NCBI GenBank assembly: GCA_016709145.1 | Contig: JADJEK010000001.1 | Location: 1,444,604-1,508,603 of the forward strand | Direction of reading: 5' to 3' | Source of the DNA: Planctomycetota bacterium | GTDB taxonomy: Bacteria > Planctomycetota > B15-G4 > JADJEK01 | Length of the DNA: 64,000 nt | In this document: positions 35,597 to 43,217 of the stretch, in pieces | Layout of the letters: every line of letters starts with the position of its first letter | Position numbering within the stretch: the first letter of the stretch is position 1 | The notes under the pieces: model-generated | Database searches by the model: none | What the model saw: the letters and a program-made list of their open reading frames with translations, nothing else | Told to the model about the DNA's origin: nothing | Program-made: the position numbers and the translations under genes

Positions 35597-36988
35597 TCAG
35601 TCGATCTCGGGGGGCGTGTTCACGCCACCCGTGCCGTACGCGTTGGCCTGGAACGACTGGGGCGCGGCCGTCGCCGCGACGTCGATGCGGTTGTTCTTCG
35701 CGACGTTGTTCGTGAACACCATGTTCGCGTTGCCGAGGCGGAAGCCCTCGCCCCAGTTCTTCAATGCCACGTTCTTCGAGACCGTGCCGAGCACGTCCAT
35801 GTCGAAGCCGTCGATCGCGTTGCCGATGGCGCTGTTGCCGATCACGTCCGACTGTTGCAGCGACAGGCGGAAGCCGTCGCCGTGCCCGTCCTTGGCGGTG
35901 TTGGCGAGGACATCGACGGACGTGCCACCGAGATAGAACGCGCTCGACGCGCTGCCGATCCGGCCGCAGCGCAGGACGACGTTCTTCTTCACGGTCATGT
36001 TCGACGAGAACGCGTAGATCCCGTTGCCGCCGATGTCGCGCAGCACGTTCGACTCGATCGTCGGGCTCATGCCGCTGACGTAGATCCCGTCCTCGAACGA
36101 GCCGACGCCGAGGACCTTGTTCTTCGCGATGACGGGGTTGGAGCCGGAGATGTTGATGCCGTCCGCGCGAACGTCGACGATCGTGTTCGATGTGATCTCC
36201 GAGTCGTCGCCGGATGCGGTGATGCCACCGCCCGCGAACACGCTCGTGATCTTGTTGCCGCGCACGATCGCTTCGGCGAAGCCGACCTGGACCGCCATGT
36301 TGTCGATGCGCTGGAGCGCGTTCGATTCGACGTGCGGCCGCATGCCGGACAGCGAGATGCCCGTGCCGCACGACGTGATCGCGTTCTTGCGAGCGACGAT
36401 GTCGTCGCCGCTGGCGAAGATCGCGCTGGAGACCGCGCCATCGATGACGCAGCCCTCGGCGAGCAGTCGCGCTCCCGTCGGCGCGTAGATGCCGTACACG
36501 CAACCTTCGAAGCGGCAGTTCTTGATGACCGCGTCGGTCTGCTCGACGTAGACGCCGTACTCGCTCGCATTCACGACGCGCAGCTTCTCGAGGCGCACGC
36601 GGACACCCTTGACGTGGACACCGGCGCCGGGCTTGCCGCCGCCCGCGTTCAACGCGTGGCGGATCGTGATGCCGCGCACGACGACGTCGTCGCCGCTGAC
36701 GATCAGCCCGGGACCATCAGCACCGCCGTTCGCGAGGCGCGCGTCGATGATGACCGTGCCGGACGCCTTCAGCGTCAGGCCATCGAGGCTGCTCGCGATG
36801 TTCGGCGTCTCTTCGTAGACGCCGGCCTTCACGGTGACGGTGCCGCCGGCGCCCGCGGCGTTGATGCCGTCCTGGATCGTCGGGTATTGGCCGTTCTTCT
36901 GGACGACGACGTTGGCGGCGTTTGCGGTTGCGCCGGCGAGTGCGGCGACGGCGGACAGGACGAGGATGCGCGTGCTTCGCGTGTTCAT
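35597..36988 (-). CDS. Secreted right-handed parallel beta-helix protein, family B copy 5
   Basis: 463 residues from the ATG at 36988; the signal peptide is MNTRSTRILVLSAVAALAGA then NAANVVVQKNG. It shares IITIRHALNAGGGKPGAG-type rungs, RLEKLRVVNAS and VKKNVVLRCGRIG with copy 4. Rungs are regular from FASGDD to IYVSGMS. The end is GGVNTPPEID. It is the outermost member of the array; the next gene (37106-39844) is unrelated. Confidence 0.86.
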   Translation of the reverse strand: MNTRSTRILVLSAVAALAGATANAANVVVQKNGQYPTIQDGINAAGAGGTVTVKAGVYEETPNIASSLDGLTLKASGTVIIDARLANGGADGPGLIVSGDDVVVRGITIRHALNAGGGKPGAGVHVKGVRVRLEKLRVVNASEYGVYVEQTDAVIKNCRFEGCVYGIYAPTGARLLAEGCVIDGAVSSAIFASGDDIVARKNAITSCGTGISLSGMRPHVESNALQRIDNMAVQVGFAEAIVRGNKITSVFAGGGITASGDDSEITSNTIVDVRADGINISGSNPVIAKNKVLGVGSFEDGIYVSGMSPTIESNVLRDIGGNGIYAFSSNMTVKKNVVLRCGRIGSASSAFYLGGTSVDVLANTAKDGHGDGFRLSLQQSDVIGNSAIGNAIDGFDMDVLGTVSKNVALKNWGEGFRLGNANMVFTNNVAKNNRIDVAATAAPQSFQANAYGTGGVNTPPEID

Positions 36989-37105
36989 GGGGGGTGCTCC
37001 TGCAAAGTGCCCAGAGGGAGCAATCCGGGCGGGAGCCTCCGCGTCACGCAGCCGTCCCCACGAATCGGGAAACGGCGGCGTGAGACTCACGAACAGCGAT
37101 GGAAC

Positions 37106-39844
37106 TCAGGGAGCGGTGGCGACTTCGGCGTTGCTGCCCGCGAGGCCGAACGGACCGGCCGGATCATCGATCCACGCCTGGAAGTACACGGCGAACGCAC
37201 TCGGAACCCCTGTCGGCCACGTTCCCGCCAGCATCCATTCGCCCTGCCCACTGGTCACGAGTCCCGCCAGCACGACCTGCGGAGCGGGGACGAGCGTGCC
37301 GCCGTAGAACGGCGCATTCACGGTGGTCAGGCCGATCACCAGCGCGGACAGCGCGTTCGGTCGTGCCTGCTGCAGCGTCAGGGAGACCGGCGAGTTCGCG
37401 ACCAGACTGCCGTCGCCGTCGAGCACGGGAGTTCCTCGTGAGCCCGCGAGCGCCGATCCCAAGTCCGTCCACGGCTCGGCGACTCCGACGACCGACGTCG
37501 CGATGCGGTAGTTCGCGAACGGGGCGTCGACGACGAAGTCCGAGAACGCGAGCAACGCCGAACCCTGCGCGAGCGGCGCCAGCGCCGTGAACGCTTCGGG
37601 CGCGAGATCGTCCGCGATCACGACTCCGTTCGGGTCGAGGACGACGCCGAACTCGGAGACGCGCGCGGCGTAGACGTCGGTGCGATGGTCGTGGATTCCC
37701 TCGGCCAGGCGGCTGTCCTGCCAAGCGACGATGAACTCGTCACCGTTCCACGCGATCGAAGGCGCGACCTGCGAGTACGCAGCCGACGACACGTTGAACA
37801 CGGCCCCGAGCGGCGTGAGGTCGGCGGCGAAGAGGCGCGCGACGACGTTCTCGGCGACCTGAGAGGACGGGCCGCTGTGCCACGCGACCATCAGTGAGTC
37901 CGACGAGGCCGCGACCTTCGGCAGTTGGTTGTAGACCGACGACGAGACCGTCGAGACCTGCGCGCCGGGCACGTTGTTCACGCTGACCTTGCGCAGGAAC
38001 ACGTCGCACCACGGGTTGTCGTGCGACCAATTGCGTTGCCACGTGACCAGGAACCCGCCGTCGAACGCGATCACCTGTTGATCGACCGCGTAGGTCGAGC
38101 CGACGAAGACCGAGTTCGCGTCGAGCACGGCGCCGCTCGTCGCGCTGACGCGGCGCGAGTAGACCTCGAGGAATTGGAAGTACGTCGGGTTGTCGAGTGC
38201 CGTGACGAGGAACACGTCGCCCTGCGCGGCGACGTCGCTGCGCATGCCGTTCATGACCGCGATCGGCGCCGCATCGATCGGTGCGAGCGCGGCGTCGTAG
38301 CGTCGCGCTTTCACGCCGGTACCGGTGTCCCACGTGATCATCCACGTCGACCCGTTCCAGGCCGCGTTCGGATTCACGACGTCGGATCCACCGACGATCT
38401 CCACGAGGGATCCGACCGGCTGGCCCACGGAGTCCATCCGCTGAGCCAACACGCGCTGCTGCCCCGACGTCCGACTCTCGAACACGATCAGAGTGCCGTC
38501 GTTCGGCGCGCCGGTCATGTCCGCGAACAGTTGCGAGGGCGCGCCGGTGGCGGCGCAGCCGCGCGGAGTGGACGTGCCGTTCGCATGCACGATCGCGGCG
38601 TACACGTCGGTCGGAGCGAAGCTGCCCCCGCCGCGCGTGTCCTGCCAAACGGCCAGCGAGCCGCCGCTCGCGAGCGACGTGATGGCCGGAGTGCCCTGAC
38701 TCGCCCCGGCCGGATCGATCGCGAAGCCGTTGAAGTCCAGCACGGTGCCCGCGACGGAGACGCGGCAGGCATTGATGAAGTAGCCGTTCGTCTCGGGCTC
38801 GCGGAACACGGCGACCCACTGGGCGCCGTCCCAACCGACGTCGGGATTCACGCCCTGGAAGCCGTAGCCGTTGGTGTCGTACAGCCCATCGCCGGTGGGG
38901 CCGTCCAACACGGCGCCGGCTTGCGTGACACGAGTGCCGTAGACCTTGCTCGCGCCGCCGACGCAGCACGGGTTGTAGCGGTCCCATACGACGTAGAAGT
39001 CCGTGCCATTGGTCGCGACGGCGGGAGTGACTTCGTAGTCCGTGTGGTTCGCGACGTTGAACGACGACCCGATCGCGCTCAGCGATGGATTCGCGAACTG
39101 CCCACGGATGTCGTCCTGACCGTTGCTGCTCCACTGCGACCAGACGACGAAGTAGCGGTTGCCCGCGAACGTCGCGCGGCCGTTGACCGGCGTGGCCGGC
39201 GAGCCGGAAGTGGTCGCGATCACTTTCGGCGTGGTGTCGACGAGCGCGCCGGCCGACGAGATCCGCGCCGCGCGAACCTGCGCCTGTGCGCCGGCGAAAC
39301 CGGTCCAGAACACCGTCCAGTTCGAACCGTCGCTCGCGACGTCCCAGAAGTACGACGGCGCTTGACCGAGATCGACCGCGACGACGATCGCCGGATCGTC
39401 GACCAGCGAGCCGTCGGACGCGATGCGCGCGGCCTCGACGCCGTAGGCGTAGATCGAACCGGCGATCGCTTGCGACGACCACGCGACCAGCCAGTGGGTG
39501 CCGTTCCATGCGACGCGCGGTCGACCCTGATCGGCGGCCGCTTGACTGACGAGGATCGGAGCCGGATCGAGCAGCGTGCCGTTGGCGTCATAGCGCGCGG
39601 CGAAGATGTCGAAGCCACTCTGCGCGGACGCGGTGAATCCCGACGGATCCACGCGCTTGTCCGACCAGACCACGAGCGTCTTGTCGCCGCCTCGGCAGGC
39701 CGCGGGTTGTTCCTGAGTGCCGAACGCGGGCGAGGGAATGGCGTCGCCGGGCAACAGCGACGAGGGACTCACGGCAAGCTGCGCATGCGCCGCCGCGCAC
39801 ATCCACAGAGCAACGAACGCACTCGACACGGTGGACTTCGACAT
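37106..39844 (-). CDS. Large secreted beta-propeller-like protein with the planctomycetal C-terminal module
   Basis: 912 residues, GGAGGAG directly before the ATG at 39844. Signal peptide MSKSTVSSAFVALWMCAAAH. Ten or more repeats of about 60-70 residues follow, each with VAWNG-x-x-W/F-VVAW-x-D/S and R-x-G-x-x-LD, a pattern of seven-bladed propeller blades also seen in FG-GAP-like proteins. The end (APFYGGTLVPAPQVVL, WPTGVPSAFAVYFQAW) matches the terminal module of the protein at 61445-63028. It is probably extracellular or periplasmic. The upstream reading frame of the truncated kinase gene runs into the first 257 bases of this gene. Confidence 0.83.
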   Translation of the reverse strand: MSKSTVSSAFVALWMCAAAHAQLAVSPSSLLPGDAIPSPAFGTQEQPAACRGGDKTLVVWSDKRVDPSGFTASAQSGFDIFAARYDANGTLLDPAPILVSQAAADQGRPRVAWNGTHWLVAWSSQAIAGSIYAYGVEAARIASDGSLVDDPAIVVAVDLGQAPSYFWDVASDGSNWTVFWTGFAGAQAQVRAARISSAGALVDTTPKVIATTSGSPATPVNGRATFAGNRYFVVWSQWSSNGQDDIRGQFANPSLSAIGSSFNVANHTDYEVTPAVATNGTDFYVVWDRYNPCCVGGASKVYGTRVTQAGAVLDGPTGDGLYDTNGYGFQGVNPDVGWDGAQWVAVFREPETNGYFINACRVSVAGTVLDFNGFAIDPAGASQGTPAITSLASGGSLAVWQDTRGGGSFAPTDVYAAIVHANGTSTPRGCAATGAPSQLFADMTGAPNDGTLIVFESRTSGQQRVLAQRMDSVGQPVGSLVEIVGGSDVVNPNAAWNGSTWMITWDTGTGVKARRYDAALAPIDAAPIAVMNGMRSDVAAQGDVFLVTALDNPTYFQFLEVYSRRVSATSGAVLDANSVFVGSTYAVDQQVIAFDGGFLVTWQRNWSHDNPWCDVFLRKVSVNNVPGAQVSTVSSSVYNQLPKVAASSDSLMVAWHSGPSSQVAENVVARLFAADLTPLGAVFNVSSAAYSQVAPSIAWNGDEFIVAWQDSRLAEGIHDHRTDVYAARVSEFGVVLDPNGVVIADDLAPEAFTALAPLAQGSALLAFSDFVVDAPFANYRIATSVVGVAEPWTDLGSALAGSRGTPVLDGDGSLVANSPVSLTLQQARPNALSALVIGLTTVNAPFYGGTLVPAPQVVLAGLVTSGQGEWMLAGTWPTGVPSAFAVYFQAWIDDPAGPFGLAGSNAEVATAP

Positions 39845-41312
39845 GGACTCCTCCGACGACAGGGACGGTTCTCCTCGGAGTGGTGCATTCCACGTGCCAC
39901 CGCGCGATCCATCTCGATTCGGAACGAACTGTCTTGACCCCGGACGAACGCGGAGCAACAGGCAACGACTTGGGTCGACCGACGCATGCGTCGGTGGTGG
40001 GACCTTCTCGGCTCGATGCGGGAGATCGCGCATCGCGGCGCGCGCGGGACTGCCACGTCGCATCGAGCAAGACGACGGCGGCCGTGCTGTCGGCGCCGCG
40101 GCGCAGCAGCTCCGCGTACGTGCGATCGTTCCACTCCGACGAGTACGCGTCGGGCGGCAGTCTCGAGGTCGGCGCGACGCCCGCGAGTTCCTTGCGGATG
40201 CGATCGCTTTGGAACAGCTCGAAGCCCGCCTCGCGCGCGAGCGTCTCGAGCAGCGCGCTCTTCCCACTCGCGGGAGGACCGCACGCCGCGATGAAGACGC
40301 GACCGCGCTCCTCGAGGGCGGTCGCCGCCGCCAAGCGCAGATGGCGTCGCGCGGACTGCGCCGCGTTGTCGCGATCGTTCGTCGACAGCTCGCGCTCGTG
40401 AGCCGCGATCGCCGCGACCTTCGCGCGCACCAACGCGCGGTAGCGGATCAACGGCGGCATCAGCGCGATCTGCTCGGTATCGCCGCTGGCTTCGACGTAC
40501 GCACGCACGAACCGGTCCGCGAGTTCGCGATGCCCGCGGTAGCGCAGGTCCATCGCCATGAATGCGTTCTCGGTCGCGACGTCGAGGCAGCGGAACTCCG
40601 TGGAGAACTCGATGCAGTCGTAGATCGAGGGCGGGTCCGTCATGCACACGTTGCGTGCGTGGAGGTCGCCGTGGCCGTCGACGACGCGACCTTCACGCGC
40701 GCGTCGCTCGAGGACGGGCAGCAGTCGTGTCGAGTCCGATCGTTCGAGCGCGGACAGTCGCGCATGGAGCTCGATGTCGAAGACCGTGCCGACGAACGGC
40801 TGCGTCTCGACGAAGTTCCGTCGCATCAATTCGACGAGCCGCCGCGGATCGCCGGCGGCGAGGACGCGCGGTCCACGGTCGGTGGAGCGGTGGAACGCGG
40901 CGACGCGGCGCGCGAGATCCTCGATCTCGGCCGCCGTGACCGCATCGCGCTCGAGCAAGCGGTCGAGCATGCGATCGGCCGGCAGGCGCTTCATCGACAC
41001 GGCCGCGTCGATCGTTTCGCCGTCGCCGCGGAAGTTCAGCCCGCGCGCACTTCGGTGCAACGCGACGACTCCGCGATAGACGTCGGGGCACAGGCGCCGA
41101 TTGAGTCGCACTTCGTCGTCGCACGCGCGCTGGCGCGCCGCGAGCGTCGAGAAGTCGAGGAACGGCAGCTTCACCGGCTTCTTGAACTTGAGCACGTGCT
41201 CGCCGGCGATCAGCACGATCGAGATGTGCGTCTGCACGATCTCGACCGGTGCGTCGGGCGCGAGCCCTTCGAGGTCGCGCACGGCGACGGTCAATGCGTC
41301 GAGATCGAGCAT
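39588..41312 (-). CDS. Aminoglycoside-phosphotransferase-like/AAA kinase fusion, C-terminus lost
   Basis: The open frame is 574 codons from the ATG at 41312, but only about 430 residues (to near 40015) are family-like. The N-terminal half is COG2187 kinase-like: KFKKPVKLPFLDF, DGHGDLHARNV, YDCIEFSTEFRCLD. Then comes a COG0645-type nucleotide kinase with a P-loop ACGPPASGKSALL and LDATWQSRARRDA. After that the text becomes non-homologous and the frame runs on over the start of the downstream gene. Intact members run to about 510-530 residues with a full AAA_33 domain, so the last 70-80 residues have been deleted or replaced. It starts five bases after the gluQRS-like gene, in the same operon. 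Function of the family is not established; here it may be inactive. Confidence 0.75.
   Translation of the reverse strand: MLDLDALTVAVRDLEGLAPDAPVEIVQTHISIVLIAGEHVLKFKKPVKLPFLDFSTLAARQRACDDEVRLNRRLCPDVYRGVVALHRSARGLNFRGDGETIDAAVSMKRLPADRMLDRLLERDAVTAAEIEDLARRVAAFHRSTDRGPRVLAAGDPRRLVELMRRNFVETQPFVGTVFDIELHARLSALERSDSTRLLPVLERRAREGRVVDGHGDLHARNVCMTDPPSIYDCIEFSTEFRCLDVATENAFMAMDLRYRGHRELADRFVRAYVEASGDTEQIALMPPLIRYRALVRAKVAAIAAHERELSTNDRDNAAQSARRHLRLAAATALEERGRVFIAACGPPASGKSALLETLAREAGFELFQSDRIRKELAGVAPTSRLPPDAYSSEWNDRTYAELLRRGADSTAAVVLLDATWQSRARRDARSPASSREGPTTDACVGRPKSLPVAPRSSGVKTVRSESRWIARWHVECTTPRRTVPVVGGVHVEVHRVECVRCSVDVRGGACAACRESLVAVARRRHSLARVRHSGTTRGLPRRRQDARGLVGQARGSVGIHRVRAEWLRHLRRAL
39978..39995. 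repeat. 18-bp perfect palindrome at the truncation point of the kinase gene
   Basis: ACCGACGCATGCGTCGGT reads the same on both strands. It lies just past the last family-like codon of the kinase and 130 bp before the next gene start. It could be a junction scar, a terminator without a loop, or an operator; I cannot tell. Confidence 0.7.
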
Positions 41313-41317
41313 GGCGT

Positions 41318-42232
41318 TCAGTCCAGGACGACGCGACTGCGGGGCAGACGGCTCCACTCGAAACGCGAGATCAGCTCTTCCACGGCCACGCGAGCATCCG
41401 CGTCGATGCCGCAACTGCGCGCGAGGCGCGCCAGCACGCTACCCGCGTCGATGCCGGCCGCGCGCATGAGGCCGAGGTCCGCGTCGCCGTGGCGCTTGCT
41501 CAAGCGGCGCCCTTCGGCGTCGACGACGAGCGGGACGTGCGCGAAGCGCGGCGGCGTCGAGCCGAGCGCGTGATGCAGCAGGATCTGGCGCGGAGTGCTC
41601 GGCACGAGATCGTCGCCGCGCACGACCTCGGTGATGCCCATCGCGGCATCGTCGACGACGACCGCGAGTTGGTACGCGAACGTGCCGTCGAACGACCGCA
41701 CGACGAAGTCGCCGCCCGTACGACTCGGATCGAGCGCGACGCGTCCGAGCACGAGGTCGTCGAACGGGACCTCACCGGGAGCCACGCGGAACCGCCACGC
41801 CGGCCGGCGACCCGCTGCGCGCGTCGCATCGTCCGCGGTGGCGAAACGGTCGCGACACGTGCCGGGATAACTCGGACCTTCGTCGTCCGCGTGCGGAGCG
41901 CTCGCCGCCGCGGCGATCTCCTTGCGCGTGCACACGCACGGGTAGATCGCGCCGGCTTCGACGAGACGCGCGAACACCTGCTCGTACGACGCCAAGCGCG
42001 CGCTCTGGAAGATCGGACCCTCGTCCCAGGTCAAGCCGAGCCAGCGCAGATCGTCGAGGCAGCGCTCGACGTACTCGCGGCGACAGCGTGCTCGATCGAT
42101 GTCCTCGATGCGCAGCACGACCGCGCCGCCGGCTTGCCGCGCGCCAAGCCAATTGATCAGGAACGTTCGGGCATTGCCGAGATGCAGCGTCCCGGTCGGC
42201 GACGGCGCCAGCCGAGTCCGCACAGCGATCAC
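41318..42232 (-). CDS. gluQ: Glutamyl-Q tRNA(Asp) synthetase
   Basis: 304 residues from a GTG at 42232 that overlaps the stop of the proline dehydrogenase gene (GTGA); a second GTG at 42223 would shorten it by three. It has the class I signatures PSPTGTLHLGNARTF and RRLSKRHGD (KMSKS-like), and a zinc-type cluster (CVCTRKE, YPGTCR). There is no anticodon-binding domain, which is typical of GluQ-RS (about 300 residues) as opposed to GltX (about 470). The enzyme glutamylates queuosine at position 34 of tRNA-Asp. The overlap implies translational coupling with the upstream gene. Confidence 0.92.
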   Translation of the reverse strand: MIAVRTRLAPSPTGTLHLGNARTFLINWLGARQAGGAVVLRIEDIDRARCRREYVERCLDDLRWLGLTWDEGPIFQSARLASYEQVFARLVEAGAIYPCVCTRKEIAAAASAPHADDEGPSYPGTCRDRFATADDATRAAGRRPAWRFRVAPGEVPFDDLVLGRVALDPSRTGGDFVVRSFDGTFAYQLAVVVDDAAMGITEVVRGDDLVPSTPRQILLHHALGSTPPRFAHVPLVVDAEGRRLSKRHGDADLGLMRAAGIDAGSVLARLARSCGIDADARVAVEELISRFEWSRLPRSRVVLD

Positions 42233-43137
42233 TGCACGTTGGCCGACAACAGTGCCTTGAACACGTAGCCGGCGATCGCCGGGTTCTCGTTCAGGCGGCG
42301 CCGGCTGTAGGCGTACCAGTGCCGCCCGAACGGCACGTACACGCGCAGGCGATGACCGCCGTCGATCAACGTCTTGCGCAAGTTCGGCAGCACGCCGAGC
42401 AGCATCTGGAACTCGTACGCCTCGCGCGGCAACGCCAGCGCGTCGGCGATCCGCAGGCCTTCGTAGACGCAGGACTCGTCGTGCGTCGCGATGCCGACGT
42501 ACGCGCCGGCGCGCATCAGGACCTCGAGGATGTTCGCGTAGGACTTGCGCACGACCTCGCGATCTTGGAACGCGACGTCGGGCTTCTCTTTGTAGATGCC
42601 CTTGCACAGGCGGATGTTCAGCGGCGCGAGCTTCAGCAGTTCGTGGGCGTCCGTGAGACTGCGGCGCAGATACGCCTGCATCACGGGTCCGATCTTCGGG
42701 AAGCGCTCGCGGAACTTGCGGAACAGGTCGAACGTGACCGTGGTCACGCTCGAATCCTCCATGTCGATGCGGACGAAGATGCCGCGCTCGTGGGCCGCGC
42801 GCAGCAACCGCTCGATGTTCTCGTGGCAGAAGCCGAGGTCGAGCTTCAAGCCGAACGCCGTGGCCTTGATCGAGATGTTGCAGTCGAGCTTCTTCGCGAC
42901 GATCGCGTCGAGCACGCGCAAGTAGTCGTCGACCGTCTCGGTGCATTGCTTGCGCTCGAACACGTCTTCGCCGAGTACGTCGAGCGTCGCCATCGCGCCG
43001 GCGCGGTTCAGGTCGCTGACGACACGGATGGCATCGTCGAGCGTCTCACCGGCGATGTAGCGCGCGGAGATGCGACGAACGATGGGCTTCGGGACCATCG
43101 GGATCGACAGCGTGACCAGGCGGTCGAGGGCACTCAT
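42229..43137 (-). CDS. Proline dehydrogenase (FAD-dependent)
   Basis: 302 residues, the monofunctional PRODH domain. FAD/substrate motifs: SIKATAFGLKLDLGF, RIDMEDSS, LNIRLCKGIYKE, GIATHDE, EFQMLLGV and the C-terminal YAYSRRRLNENPAIAGYV, which is diagnostic. It oxidises proline to delta-1-pyrroline-5-carboxylate and passes electrons to the quinone pool. No P5C dehydrogenase is fused or adjacent. TGGAG lies ten nt before the ATG. It is the first gene of the operon PRODH-gluQ-kinase. Confidence 0.93.
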   Translation of the reverse strand: MSALDRLVTLSIPMVPKPIVRRISARYIAGETLDDAIRVVSDLNRAGAMATLDVLGEDVFERKQCTETVDDYLRVLDAIVAKKLDCNISIKATAFGLKLDLGFCHENIERLLRAAHERGIFVRIDMEDSSVTTVTFDLFRKFRERFPKIGPVMQAYLRRSLTDAHELLKLAPLNIRLCKGIYKEKPDVAFQDREVVRKSYANILEVLMRAGAYVGIATHDESCVYEGLRIADALALPREAYEFQMLLGVLPNLRKTLIDGGHRLRVYVPFGRHWYAYSRRRLNENPAIAGYVFKALLSANVQ

Positions 43138-43217
43138 GGATCGGGCGCTCCAGGGAAGCCGGGCAGGCTACCGATTGCGACGGCTCAGGCCGAGGCCCTC
43201 GATCGACCGATCGAGCA

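Noticed and set aside
33857..37441. 1194-codon plus-strand frame through three array genes
   Set aside because: Reads as Arg/Asp/Val-rich nonsense across several gene boundaries and promoters; the minus-strand genes have signal peptides and family motifs.
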